64,000 bases of DNA, taken from Betaproteobacteria bacterium Ga0077526 (lineage in GTDB: Bacteria > Pseudomonadota > Gammaproteobacteria > Burkholderiales > Ga0077523). Of this stretch, positions 8,955 to 17,402 are shown piece by piece. The DNA lies in NCBI GenBank assembly GCA_001464765.1, contig LNDV01000024.1, positions 62,001-126,000 on the forward strand. The letters run 5' to 3'. The notes beneath the pieces were generated by a model. That model was given only the letters and a program-made list of their open reading frames with translations. It was not told the DNA's origin and made no database searches. A program made the position numbers and the translations under genes. The stretch's first letter is position 1, and every line of letters begins with the position of its first letter.

Positions 8955-9896
8955 TCACGCTCCCTGCCTGGTGGCCGTGATGGTGTCCGCGATCGCCTGT
9001 GCGCCGGAAAGCGTGTGGCTTGCAGCCGTCTTGACGATGCGGCGCACCAGACCGTGCAGCACCTTGCCCGGACCGCATTCGACGACATGGGTGACGCCGT
9101 GATCGCGTTCCAGTGCCTCGATGGTCTCGATCCACCGAACGGCATGCGTCAGTTGCTGCACCAGCACATCGCGGATTGCCTCGGCGCCCTGCGCCGGCGC
9201 CACGGTCACATTGTGCAGGACGGGGAAGGCTGCCAGGCCCATCGTCACGTTACCGAGCGCGACGGTAAGGGGACCGCCCGCCGGCGCCATGAGCGCACAG
9301 TGCGCGGGCACGCTCATGGGCAGAAGAATCGCTCGTTTCGCGCCGAGTGCCTTGCACCCTTCGATCGCACGCTCCACCGCCGCGCGATGCCCGGAGATGA
9401 CGATCTGTCCGGGCGCATTGAGATTGGCGGGCGATACGACGTCGCCGTTTGCTGCTTCGCGGCAAGCGCTTTCCACCTGCGCCGTGTCGAGCCCGAGGAT
9501 CGCGGCGATACCGCCCTGCCCTTCCGGAACGGCGGCCTGCATCGCCTCTGCGCGGACCCGAACGGTTCGCAGCGCGTCGGCAAAGGGAAGCACCCCCGAC
9601 GCCACCAGCGCGGCGTACTCGCCCAGGCTGTGGCCGGCTGCGATGGCTGGGGCATCCCCGCCCGCGGCACGCCAGGCCCGGTAGACCGCGATATCGGCAG
9701 CGAGCATGACGGGCTGGGTATTGACGGTCAGCCCCAGCGCCGATTCCGGGCCGGCGTCGATGAGCGTCCACATGTCCGTGCCGAGAGCGTTAGACGCCTC
9801 GTCGATGGTGGCGCGAATCTCGGGCATGTCCGCGTAGTCGCGCAGCATCCCGACCGATTGCGACCCCTGACCGGGGAACACGAAAGCGAGTTTCAT
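8955..9896 (-). CDS. fabD: malonyl-CoA:ACP transacylase
   Basis: 313 residues. Opens with 'FVFPGQGSQSVGM', has the nucleophile elbow GHSLGEYAAL (~S92), the substrate-binding arginine helix 'RTVRVRAEAMQ', and the histidine in 'SVPAHCALM'. Loads malonate onto ACP. Placed between fabH and fabG in the usual order. Confidence 0.97.
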   Translation of the reverse strand: MKLAFVFPGQGSQSVGMLRDYADMPEIRATIDEASNALGTDMWTLIDAGPESALGLTVNTQPVMLAADIAVYRAWRAAGGDAPAIAAGHSLGEYAALVASGVLPFADALRTVRVRAEAMQAAVPEGQGGIAAILGLDTAQVESACREAANGDVVSPANLNAPGQIVISGHRAAVERAIEGCKALGAKRAILLPMSVPAHCALMAPAGGPLTVALGNVTMGLAAFPVLHNVTVAPAQGAEAIRDVLVQQLTHAVRWIETIEALERDHGVTHVVECGPGKVLHGLVRRIVKTAASHTLSGAQAIADTITATRQGA

Positions 9897-9934
9897 GGGG
9901 ATCGAGAAAAGGTGAGGAGTTGAAGGTTCGCGGG

Positions 9935-10894
9935 CTACCAGCGCAGCAGCGCGGCGCCCCAGGTGAAACCGCCGCCCACGCCTTCGAGCAGCACGTTGTG
10001 CCCCGGCCGGATTCGCCCGTCCCGCACGGCTTCGTCCAGCGCGAGCGGGATCGACGCAGCAGAGGTGTTGCCGTGTCTGGCCACACAGGCCACCACGCGT
10101 TCCATGGGCAGACCGAGCTTGCGGGCGGCCGACTCGATGATGCGGATGTTGGCCTGATGCGGAATGAACCAGTCGATGTCAGCATGCGTGAGGCCGCCGG
10201 CCTCGAGCACTTCGTCTGCCACATCGGCCAGTGCCTTAACGGCAAGCTTGAACACCGTGTTGCCATCCATGCGGACAAACGGATCGCCCGTGACATTGCC
10301 ATTGGCCACACCGCCTGCCACGCAGAGAATCCCCGCCTGACTGCCGTCCGCATGCAGGCGCGTAGCCACGATACCGGGCTCGTCGGAGGCCTTCAGCACG
10401 ACAGCGCCAGCACCGTCGCCGAAGAGCACGCACGTGCCGCGATCGGACCAGTCGAGCAGTCGCGTGAACGTCTCGGTCCCCACGACCAGGGCCGTACGAG
10501 CCTGCCCCGCGCGGATGAACATGTCAGCAGTGGCCAGCGCGTAGACGAACCCCGTGCACACCGCCTGCACATCGAAAGCGGGACAGCCCGCCGTACCGAG
10601 TTTCGCCTGGAGGATGCAGGCCGTGCTCGGGAAGGCCATGTCCGGGGTGGTCGTTGCCACGATGACGAGATCGAGGTCCGTCGCGCTCACGCCAGCCATC
10701 TCCAGGGCGCGCTGCGCTGCCGGCAGGGCGAGGTCGCTTGCCTTCTGATCGTCCGCGGCGATATGCCTCGCGCGAATGCCCGTGCGCGAGGCGATCCACT
10801 CGTCCGAAGTCTCGACGATCTTCGCGAGATCGTCATTGGTCATCACCTTCTCGGGCAGGTACGCCCCGGTGCCGACGACGCGCGAATACGTCAA
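9935..10894 (-). CDS. fabH: beta-ketoacyl-ACP synthase III
   Basis: 319 residues. The catalytic cysteine is C113 in '[14 protein letters not shown]'. The His/Asn pair is seen in '[12 protein letters not shown]' and '[13 protein letters not shown]', and the C terminus ends '[13 protein letters not shown]'. Starts fatty acid synthesis by condensing acetyl-CoA with malonyl-ACP. Overlaps plsX by 4 bp (ATGA), which implies translational coupling. Confidence 0.98.
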   Translation of the reverse strand: MTYSRVVGTGAYLPEKVMTNDDLAKIVETSDEWIASRTGIRARHIAADDQKASDLALPAAQRALEMAGVSATDLDLVIVATTTPDMAFPSTACILQAKLGTAGCPAFDVQAVCTGFVYALATADMFIRAGQARTALVVGTETFTRLLDWSDRGTCVLFGDGAGAVVLKASDEPGIVATRLHADGSQAGILCVAGGVANGNVTGDPFVRMDGNTVFKLAVKALADVADEVLEAGGLTHADIDWFIPHQANIRIIESAARKLGLPMERVVACVARHGNTSAASIPLALDEAVRDGRIRPGHNVLLEGVGGGFTWGAALLRW

Positions 10895-11910
10895 GACGCC
10901 ACCTCGACCTTCTGGGTGTCCATGCGCGACCGGATCAGCTCGAGCAGACCGTTGCGCACTTCGTCGTACGCCCGCTCAATGGCGAAGCGAAACGCAAAGG
11001 CGTCCGCGGACCCGTGACTTTTCACGACGATTCCCTTGAGGCCCAGAAGACTCGCCCCGTTGTAGCGGCGATGGTCGACGCGACGCTTGAAGCTGTTGAT
11101 AACCGGCAGCGCCACCATCGCAGCGAGCTTGGTGAGGAGGTTGCGCTTGAATTCTTCCCGGAGGTACGCGGCAAGCATCTGCGCGAGGCCCTCGGACGTC
11201 TTGAGCGCCACGTTGCCCACGAAGCCATCGCACACGACGACGTCGGTCGTGCCTTTGTAGATGTCGTCACCTTCCACGTTGCCGTAGAAGTTCAGGGTGC
11301 TGGCACGCAGGAGGTCTGCGGCTTCCTTGGTGACTTCATTGCCCTTGATGTCTTCTTCGCCGATGTTGAGCAGACCCACGCTCGGGCGATCGTTGTGGTC
11401 GATGGCGCCCACGAGGGCGGCGCCCATCATCGCGAACTGCAGGAGGTGGTCGGGCGTGCAGTTGACGTTGGCGCCCAGGTCCAGCATCACGGTACGCCCG
11501 CGCTGGCTCGGCAGATAGGAAGCGATCGCCGGCCGCTCGACGCCGGGCAGCATCTTCAGGACGAATCTCGAGATGGCCATCAGGGCGCCCGTATTCCCGG
11601 CGCTCACGCTGCAGTCCGCTTCGCCGGCCTTCACGAGATCGATGGCGACGCGCATCGATGAGTCGCGCTTGTTTCTGAGCGCGTTGGCGGGGGGCTCGTC
11701 CATCGCGACCTGCTCCGATGCGTGACGAACCTTCAGCCGTTCACCGGGCTCACGGCCGGCACGACGCAGTTCGTCCAGGAGCGTCTGTTCGGTACCCACG
11801 AGAATCATGGTCACGTCGGACCGCTCGTCGAGAAAGGCGAGCGCAGCCGGGACCGTGACCGATGGCCCGTGATCACCGCCCATGCAATCGATGGCGATTC
11901 GGACGCTCAC
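10891..11910 (-). CDS. plsX: phosphate acyltransferase PlsX
   Basis: 339 residues beginning '[16 protein letters not shown]'. Later landmarks are '[22 protein letters not shown]', '[15 protein letters not shown]', and a '[15 protein letters not shown]' glycine-rich segment. PlsX makes acyl-phosphate from acyl-ACP for PlsY, at the membrane surface. It is read with rpmF (155 bp upstream) and fabH, as in E. coli. Confidence 0.97.
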   Translation of the reverse strand: MSVRIAIDCMGGDHGPSVTVPAALAFLDERSDVTMILVGTEQTLLDELRRAGREPGERLKVRHASEQVAMDEPPANALRNKRDSSMRVAIDLVKAGEADCSVSAGNTGALMAISRFVLKMLPGVERPAIASYLPSQRGRTVMLDLGANVNCTPDHLLQFAMMGAALVGAIDHNDRPSVGLLNIGEEDIKGNEVTKEAADLLRASTLNFYGNVEGDDIYKGTTDVVVCDGFVGNVALKTSEGLAQMLAAYLREEFKRNLLTKLAAMVALPVINSFKRRVDHRRYNGASLLGLKGIVVKSHGSADAFAFRFAIERAYDEVRNGLLELIRSRMDTQKVEVAS

Positions 11911-12065
11911 GCCCAGAGTCTGATGCCTGGAAGTCGATGCAAACTGGCGCTAAGCATTGCGCGGGGGAGGCCTTCCACGGTCGGAGAAAACCGGAGGGCG
12001 CGGGTGAGGCACGGCTGCGTCCTGAACGGACGGCGGGACGTGCCTCCCCGTGGAGAGGGCATGAA

Positions 12066-12245
12066 TCAGTCGGACTTGGTCTTGAGCACCTTGCGGCCGC
12101 GGTAGTAGCCGCTCGGGCTGATGTGGTGACGCAGATGCGTCTCGCCGGTGGTCGGCTCGACGGCCAGGGGCGGATTGGTCAGGAAATCGTGGGAACGATG
12201 CATCCCGCGCTTGGACGGGGATTTCTTGTTCTGCTGAACAGCCAT
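12066..12245 (-). CDS. rpmF: 50S ribosomal protein L32
   Basis: 59 residues from ATG 12245 ([19 protein letters not shown]); the longer in-frame start at 12281 was rejected because the family starts at MAVQQ. The '[12 protein letters not shown]' block is diagnostic. The C4 zinc cysteines of some L32 proteins are absent here, as in most proteobacterial L32. It lies 32 bp after yceD. Confidence 0.97.
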   Translation of the reverse strand: MAVQQNKKSPSKRGMHRSHDFLTNPPLAVEPTTGETHLRHHISPSGYYRGRKVLKTKSD

Positions 12246-12277
12246 GTCACTCTCCTTCGCGTCCTCTGGGACGCCGA

Positions 12278-12751
12278 TCAATGCAAATCGGGCGATGGTT
12301 TCCCGTCCTCACCGGCCGCAGCGGGGGGCGTTTCGCACCCGCCTGCCGCATGGCGCGGGGCCATCGGCATAGCCAGCAGGACTTCCTCTTCCACCAGGGA
12401 CAGCGGCACGACAGCCTCTTCCCTGGGCAGGTAATCCACGTCTTCCTCTTCGTCCTGCACCTGATCCATCCCGAGGGCGGGCAGGAACACCAGAGTGCGG
12501 TTCGAATCGATCTCGACCTCGACATCGCCGAGACAGCGCTGGCAGGCTACCGTCAGCAACCCGGACACCGTAAGCTCGATGGCGGGCTTCTCATCCCGCC
12601 GGACATACCCTCGAACCTGGTATCGGATGAGCGCCCCGGGCGACCGGGACACCTCTGACAGCCGCTCTAGCGACCCGGCCGCAACACTGCCCTGGACTTC
12701 GTTTCCAAGGCGCGCGAACTCGACGGGATCAACTCTCTCCAGCGCGGACAT
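12278..12751 (-). CDS. yceD: YceD/DUF177 family protein, 23S rRNA accumulation protein
   Basis: 157 residues with the DUF177 core '[18 protein letters not shown]' (paired Cys) and the acidic '[30 protein letters not shown]' region. In E. coli YceD supports 23S rRNA accumulation, and it is nearly always upstream of rpmF. First gene of the long operon. The promoter at 12761-12789 predicts a transcription start only a few bases upstream of the ATG, so the mRNA may be almost leaderless; no Shine-Dalgarno sequence is visible. Confidence 0.9.
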   Translation of the reverse strand: MSALERVDPVEFARLGNEVQGSVAAGSLERLSEVSRSPGALIRYQVRGYVRRDEKPAIELTVSGLLTVACQRCLGDVEVEIDSNRTLVFLPALGMDQVQDEEEDVDYLPREEAVVPLSLVEEEVLLAMPMAPRHAAGGCETPPAAAGEDGKPSPDLH

Positions 12752-12760
12752 AAGCGCGCA

Positions 12761-12789
12761 ATAATACGGGCATTTCCCTGTCTGGTCAA
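12761..12789 (-). promoter_or_regulatory. sigma-70 promoter of the yceD-rpmF-plsX-fab operon
   Basis: On the minus strand TTGACC (12789-12784) is followed after exactly 17 bp by TATTAT (12766-12761). Predicted transcription start ~12754, 3-4 nt before the yceD ATG at 12751. It lies in the 52-bp divergent gap between yceD and the Maf gene. Confidence 0.7.
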
Positions 12790-12803
12790 AAGGCTACCAC
12801 GTC

Positions 12804-13388
12804 ATGCCCGAGCCGCGACTCATCCTTGCCTCCACCTCCGTCTACCGCCGGGAGCTGCTCTCCCGTCTCGGCGTCCCCTTCGAAACTGCGTCGCCCGGGA
12901 CGGACGAAGCGGCCCTCCCCGGCGAAGCGCCCGCCGATACTGCGCTTCGTCTGGCGAGGGAGAAGTCGCGGGCGGTCCAGGCGCGCGAACCCGAAGCGGT
13001 AGTCATCGGGTCGGATCAGGTCGCTGCTCTCGGCGATCTCCGTCTCGGCAAGCCAGGCTCGAGGGAGCGGGCCATAGAACAACTTCTCGCCTCCAGCGGC
13101 AAAACGGTGGACTTTCACACCGCCATCTGCGTCGGGAGCGGGCGCTCGGGAGTGCAGTCCACCGCCGTGGACTGCACCCGGGTCACCTTCCGGACGCTCT
13201 CCCGGGATGTCGTTGAGCGATACGTGGACGCCGAGAAACCCTTCGACTGCGCGGGGAGCGCGAAGGCCGAGGGACTGGGCATTGCGCTGGTCGAACGCAT
13301 CGAAAGCACCGACCCCACGGGACTCATCGGGCTGCCCCTCATCCTGCTCACGTCCGCCCTGTCCGAACACGGGATACGCGTTCCGTGA
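12804..13388 (+). CDS. yceF: Maf family nucleotide pyrophosphatase, YceF type (7-methyl-GTP pyrophosphatase)
   Basis: 194 residues. 'LILASTSVYRRELLSRLGVPFE' is the Maf opening, 'VIGSDQVAAL' carries the catalytic aspartate region, and 'FDCAGSAKAEGLGIALVERIESTDPTGLIGLPLI' matches the YceF subgroup (E. coli has HCAGSFKSEGFGI). This subgroup hydrolyses m7GTP and acts in house-cleaning. Divergent from yceD exactly as yceF is in E. coli. Its GTGA junction overlaps the next gene. Confidence 0.9.
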   Translation: MPEPRLILASTSVYRRELLSRLGVPFETASPGTDEAALPGEAPADTALRLAREKSRAVQAREPEAVVIGSDQVAALGDLRLGKPGSRERAIEQLLASSGKTVDFHTAICVGSGRSGVQSTAVDCTRVTFRTLSRDVVERYVDAEKPFDCAGSAKAEGLGIALVERIESTDPTGLIGLPLILLTSALSEHGIRVP

Positions 13389-14167
13389 CCGACCAGCAGC
13401 CCGCCGAAGCCCCTTCCGCCCATCGGGGCCGGATCTACCTGCTTCCCATGCCCCTCGGGGAAATCTCGCCGGCCTATGCATTGCCCGCGGCCACGGTCGA
13501 GATCGCCGCACGGCTGGGGCACTTCGTCGCGGAAAGCGCCCGAACGGCGAGGCGCTTCCTGACCCAGCTTCCGCTGCAGGTCCCGATCCAGGCGCTCCAC
13601 ATCGAGGAACTGAACGAACACACCCCGCCCGGCCGGGTCCGGGCACTTCTGGGTCCGGCCCTGGCGGGGCATGACCTCGGCGTCGTGTCCGAGGCGGGAT
13701 GCCCGGTGGTGGCCGACCCCGGGGCTGGCCTGGTCAGGATTGCGCACGGAATGGGGCTGACGGTGGTGCCGCTCGTCGGCCCCAGCGCCCCCCTGCTCGC
13801 CCTGATGGCGTCGGGTCTTGGGGGGCAGTCCTTCCGGTTCCGGGGGTATCTGCCGCAGGACGCGGCCGCGAGGCGCGAGGCCATCGTCGAACTCCAGAAG
13901 GAGGCTCGCCGGGGCGTCACCCAGATCTTCATCGAGACGCCCTACCGCAATGCCGTGCTGCTGAAGACCTTCCTCGAACTCGGCGAGCCGGATCTCACGC
14001 TCGCGGTCGCCGCGGATCTCACGTTGCCGACAGAGTCCGTCATCGCCCGGACCATCGATCAGTGGCGCCGCCTGGCGCTGCCCGACCTGGACCGGCGCCC
14101 CGCGGTGTTCGTTCTGGGGGCCCCGGAAGCGGTCAGCGAAGCTTCACGTTCGCGGTCCCGCCGCTGA
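13385..14167 (+). CDS. RsmI-like SAM-dependent methyltransferase (tetrapyrrole methylase fold)
   Basis: 260 residues, GTG start at 13385 overlapping the Maf stop by 4 bp. The N terminus 'GRIYLLPMPLGEISP' replaces the 'LYVVPTPIGNLGD' of true RsmI. The rest keeps the fold: 'FVAESARTARRFL', 'LGVVSEAGCPVVADPGAGLVR', 'VVPLVGPSAPLLALMASGL', and 'IFIETPYRN'. It is therefore a paralogue family rather than the 16S C1402 enzyme itself. The Maf/methylase/sppA neighbourhood recurs in betaproteobacteria (from memory). Target unknown, probably rRNA. Its 3' end overlaps the convergent sppA by 35 bp. Confidence 0.8.
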   Translation: MTDQQPAEAPSAHRGRIYLLPMPLGEISPAYALPAATVEIAARLGHFVAESARTARRFLTQLPLQVPIQALHIEELNEHTPPGRVRALLGPALAGHDLGVVSEAGCPVVADPGAGLVRIAHGMGLTVVPLVGPSAPLLALMASGLGGQSFRFRGYLPQDAAARREAIVELQKEARRGVTQIFIETPYRNAVLLKTFLELGEPDLTLAVAADLTLPTESVIARTIDQWRRLALPDLDRRPAVFVLGAPEAVSEASRSRSRR

Positions 14168-15101
14168 ATTTGACGATCGACTCCCCGATCGCGGCACCGA
14201 AGCGCTTCGCGAACCGTTCCGCCAGGTTCTCGCGCGGCGTGAAGTCGACGATGTTCTCTGCCTTGACGACCTCACGCGCCACGTAGGCGGCATCGCCGAT
14301 GGCGTCGACCAACCCCATCTCGACGCTGCGATCTCCCGTCCAGAACAACCCGGAGAAGGTCTCTTCGGTTTCCTTGAGGCGCTGGCCACGCCCCTCGCGG
14401 ACGATCTTGATGAACTGCTGATGAATGCGGCCGAGCATCTCTTCCGCAAAGGCCTTCTGCTTGGGGGCGAGCGGGGAGAACGGGTCGAGGAATCCCTTGT
14501 TCTCCCCGGCGGTCAGCAGGCGGCGCTCGACACCGAGCTTTTCCATCGCAGCAGTGAAACCGAAGCCGTCCATGAGCACGCCGATGGAGCCGATCAGGCT
14601 GCCCTCGCTCACGTAGATCTCGTCGGCGGCGACCGCCACGTAGTAACCGCCCGAGGCGCAGATGTCATCGACGACCACATAAAGCGGAATGCCCGGAAAC
14701 TTGCCCCGCAGCCGGCGGATCTCGCGATTGATCTGGTGCGCCTGTACCGGACTGCCACCCGGGCTGTTCACGCGCAGGATCACGCCCTGGGTGTCCTTGT
14801 TCTCGAATGCGTCGTTCAGGCCCGCATTGACGACGTCCGCGCTCGCCATCGAATCGGCTTCGATCACGCCGTTCAGTTCGACCAGTGCGGTGTGCTTGCC
14901 GCCCGTCGCGGCATCGCGCGAACCGAGCCAGCCCAGCGCCACGAACAGGACGATGAACAGGTAGGCGAACGTCAGCGACTTGAAGAAGATGCCCCAGCGG
15001 CGCGCCTTGCGCTGCTCCGAAAGCGCCGACTCGGCGAGCTTGGAAATCACGTCACGCTCCCAGTTGCTCGGACGATCGGGGGGAGTCTGGTTATCGGACA
15101 T
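14133..15101 (-). CDS. sppA: S49 family signal peptide peptidase SppA (short form)
   Basis: 322 residues from ATG 15101 (MSDNQTPPDRP); a start at 15146 would lie deeper in the Rieske gene. One membrane helix (~40-60, FAYLFIVLFVALGWLG) anchors a periplasmic S49 domain. 'VILRVNSPGGSPVQAHQI' is the S49 core, 'DDICASGGYYVAVAADEIY' carries the nucleophile Ser, and 'GSLIGSIGVL' follows, with the lysine region further on. It is half the length of E. coli SppA, so it would assemble as an oligomer like the Bacillus type. It degrades cleaved signal peptides. The start overlaps the Rieske stop. Confidence 0.93.
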   Translation of the reverse strand: MSDNQTPPDRPSNWERDVISKLAESALSEQRKARRWGIFFKSLTFAYLFIVLFVALGWLGSRDAATGGKHTALVELNGVIEADSMASADVVNAGLNDAFENKDTQGVILRVNSPGGSPVQAHQINREIRRLRGKFPGIPLYVVVDDICASGGYYVAVAADEIYVSEGSLIGSIGVLMDGFGFTAAMEKLGVERRLLTAGENKGFLDPFSPLAPKQKAFAEEMLGRIHQQFIKIVREGRGQRLKETEETFSGLFWTGDRSVEMGLVDAIGDAAYVAREVVKAENIVDFTPRENLAERFAKRFGAAIGESIVKFSGGTANVKLR

Positions 15102-15456
15102 CGGAAGTGGCATCCAGGCAGAGATAGATTTGGCCGTCGCGTTCACGCACCGGCAGTTTGATGAGGCGGCCCCCTTTGCAGGGACCGCCGACGCAGCGAC
15201 CGGACTCTGGCAGGTACATCGCCCCGTGAGTCGCGCAGATCAAGTATAGACCTGAGTGGTCGAAGAACTGCCCCTCTTGCCAGTCAAGTTCCACCGGAAC
15301 GTGGGCGCAGCGGTTCAGGTAGGCGTGCACCTCGCCGTCGTAGCGCACGGCAAACGCCGACACGGATTCCCCATGCCTTTCGACCTTGAACCGGATCCCG
15401 TTGCCCCCCTCTTCCAGGGCCTGTGCCTCGCAGATCAGACGCTCGGATTCAGCCAC
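15091..15456 (-). CDS. Rieske [2Fe-2S] domain protein
   Basis: 121 residues. The two cluster motifs are intact: 'CAHVPVELDW' (C-x-H) and 'CATHGAMYLPESGRCVGGPC' (C-x2-H), 19 residues apart. No signal peptide or membrane segment is seen, so it is a small soluble Rieske ferredoxin-type protein in the cytoplasm. Its electron partner is unknown. It overlaps both neighbours (11 bp with sppA, 22 bp with the phosphatase gene), and this HAD-Rieske-sppA run next to rluC is common in betaproteobacteria (from memory). Confidence 0.9.
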   Translation of the reverse strand: MAESERLICEAQALEEGGNGIRFKVERHGESVSAFAVRYDGEVHAYLNRCAHVPVELDWQEGQFFDHSGLYLICATHGAMYLPESGRCVGGPCKGGRLIKLPVRERDGQIYLCLDATSDVR

Positions 15457-16094
15457 TGCCAGAGTTCCCGGGGCGAACGGACGGTGTAGGTAGGGCGCGC
15501 GCGATCGAGTTTTTCGGGATCGTGGGCGCCGTAGGTCACGGCGATCACGTCCATGCGGGCCCCGTGGGCCATCTCCACGTCGTGGATGGTGTCTCCGATC
15601 ATCAGGGCGCGATCCGCGCTGACGCCCAGATGGTCCAGCAGATACTCGAGCATGTCCGGATGGGGCTTGGCGAACCCTTCGTCAGCACAGCGCGAGGCAT
15701 CGAAGAAGGGTTTCAGCCGGGTGGTGTCCAGCGCGCGGTCGAGGCCCCTGCGCGACTTGCCGGTCGCGACTGCGAGCAGCCGGCCGGCAGACTGGGCGGC
15801 GCGCAGCCCTTCCTCGACCCCCTCGAAAAGACTCAGATGGGTCTCGCCGGCCAGATAGTGGACCTTGTAGCGCTCCGCCACGTCGCGGTAGCGCTCGCGC
15901 GGAAGGCCAGGGAACAGATACATCAGGGCATCCTCGAGCCCCAGCCCGATGATGTGCCGGGACGCGAGTTCGGAAGGAACCGGCAGATCGAGATCGCGGG
16001 CCGACGCCTGCAGGCTCGTCACGATGTGTGCGGCCGAATCGCTCAACGTCCCGTCCCAGTCGAACACGAACAGGTCGTAGGACTTCGTCATCAT
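15435..16094 (-). CDS. HAD-IA family hydrolase (phosphoglycolate phosphatase-like)
   Basis: 219 residues. HAD motif I is 'FVFDWDGTLSDSA' (nucleophile Asp and +2 Asp), motif II 'VATGKSRRGLDRAL', and motifs III and IV 'KPHPDMLEYLLDHLGV' and 'ALMIGDTIHDVEMAHGA'. The helical cap between motifs I and II identifies subfamily IA, like Gph. The substrate cannot be fixed from motifs. Overlaps rluC by 4 bp. Confidence 0.9.
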   Translation of the reverse strand: MMTKSYDLFVFDWDGTLSDSAAHIVTSLQASARDLDLPVPSELASRHIIGLGLEDALMYLFPGLPRERYRDVAERYKVHYLAGETHLSLFEGVEEGLRAAQSAGRLLAVATGKSRRGLDRALDTTRLKPFFDASRCADEGFAKPHPDMLEYLLDHLGVSADRALMIGDTIHDVEMAHGARMDVIAVTYGAHDPEKLDRARPTYTVRSPRELWQWLNPSV

Positions 16095-17047
16095 GGCGCA
16101 CTCTTCCCCGCGCCGTCCGCGCGCGCCAGAAAAGCCTGGAGTTCGGGCGGGAGCGGCGCCTGGACGATCACCTCCGTGCCGGAGACGGGATGGCGGAACA
16201 CGAGCTTCGCTGCGTGGAGAAACATGCGTTTGAGCCCTTCTCGGGCCAGGGTCTTGTTCAGGGTGAAATCTCCATATTTGTCATCGCCGCAGATCGGAAA
16301 ACCGATGTGGGCGAGGTGCACGCGGATCTGATGGGTCCGACCGGTCAGAAGTTGCGCTTCGACGAGCGTGAACCCGCCGTGGCGGGCAAGCGGCTTCACG
16401 AGTGTCTTTGAAGGCTGCCCCTGAGGGTCCACGGTGACTCGGCGGTCGCCGCCCTCCAGGAGGTGTCGGGTGAGCGGCAGGTCGATCTTGCGGGTCCCGC
16501 CTGTCATGTGTCCGCGGACGAGCGCGAGATAGCGCTTGTCCGTCTGACCCTCCCGGATCTGGGCGTGCAGGTCGACCAGTGCCCCCCGCCGCCTGGCGAG
16601 GAGCAGCACCCCCGACGTTTCCCGGTCCAACCGGTGAACCAGTTCCAGGAAAGGCTCGGCCGGACGATCCGCCCGGAGGGCCTCGATGACCCCCTCGGAG
16701 ATGCCGCTGCCTCCGTGGACCGCGACCCCGGCCGGCTTGTCGATGGCGAGAAGCGAGGCATCCTCCAGCAGGATCGGGAGGTTCGGGCGCGGCCCCGTCC
16801 GGGCCACCCGGGGGGCCGCCTCGGCTGTCCGGATGGGGGGGATGCGGAGCCGGTCGCCCTCCTGGAGCTTGAGGGTGGGCGCCGCACGCCGACTGTTCAC
16901 CCGGACCTCGCCGCTGCGGAGGATGCGGTAGACATGGCTCTTCGGGACGCCCTTCAGCAGCCTCAGGAGGAAGTTGTCGATGCGCTGGCCCGCCATTTCT
17001 CCGGGCACGTCGACCCATGTGACTGATTCTTTGCTTAAGCCATTCAT
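16091..17047 (-). CDS. rluC: 23S rRNA pseudouridine synthase RluC
   Basis: 318 residues. The S4 RNA-binding domain is at ~15-75 ('QRIDNFLLRLLKGVPKSHVYRILRSGEVRVN'). The catalytic domain has the RluA-family motif 'VHRLDRETSGVLLLAR', containing the catalytic Asp, and 'GRTHQIRVHLAHIGFPICGDDKYG'. RluC modifies U955/2504/2580 in E. coli numbering. It is divergent from rne, which is the E. coli arrangement too, and this supports RluC over RluA/D. Confidence 0.93.
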   Translation of the reverse strand: MNGLSKESVTWVDVPGEMAGQRIDNFLLRLLKGVPKSHVYRILRSGEVRVNSRRAAPTLKLQEGDRLRIPPIRTAEAAPRVARTGPRPNLPILLEDASLLAIDKPAGVAVHGGSGISEGVIEALRADRPAEPFLELVHRLDRETSGVLLLARRRGALVDLHAQIREGQTDKRYLALVRGHMTGGTRKIDLPLTRHLLEGGDRRVTVDPQGQPSKTLVKPLARHGGFTLVEAQLLTGRTHQIRVHLAHIGFPICGDDKYGDFTLNKTLAREGLKRMFLHAAKLVFRHPVSGTEVIVQAPLPPELQAFLARADGAGKSAP

Positions 17048-17059
17048 TTTTCTTATACT
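17031..17059 (+). promoter_or_regulatory. sigma-70 promoter reading toward rne
   Basis: TTGCTT (17031-17036), 17-bp spacer, TATACT (17054-17059). Predicted start ~17066, giving a leader of ~335 nt before the rne ATG. The -35 box lies inside the 5' end of rluC on the other strand. A long rne leader is the norm in enterics, where it mediates autoregulation by RNase E cleavage. Confidence 0.65.
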
Positions 17060-17402
17060 CCGGCCACGGGAGAGATCTCAGCAGCGGGTCGTGAATCTCC
17101 GCTCCCAGTCTCGCTCGTATGCCGCCCGCAACCCGGCGGCGCCCCTTCGAGGTTAATGTCGCTCACCTGTCGAAGTAGCGAATGTTGAAATTGCGCGCTC
17201 GAAACACGCTTCTTGGATTTCCCGATTGCCGCGGCAGGCTGTCGCCGGCGGTCGCATCTGGCAGACTCATGTCGACTTCAACGTTGTTCGCCCGGTCGTA
17301 TCGCATGACGACGATCCCGCTCGAATGATAAATGTTCGGCGCGGCCTCCGCCGCCCGTGAGTGTGCCCTCCCGATCGTGTTCGAGCGCGGGAGAGTGATT
17401 GC
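17048..17402 (+). other. rluC-rne intergenic region, long rne 5' leader
   Basis: 355 bp without a credible gene. It holds the promoter at 17031-17059 and then the presumed rne leader. I see no known riboswitch. Regulation by RNase E of its own leader is plausible from E. coli but not shown here. Confidence 0.5.
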
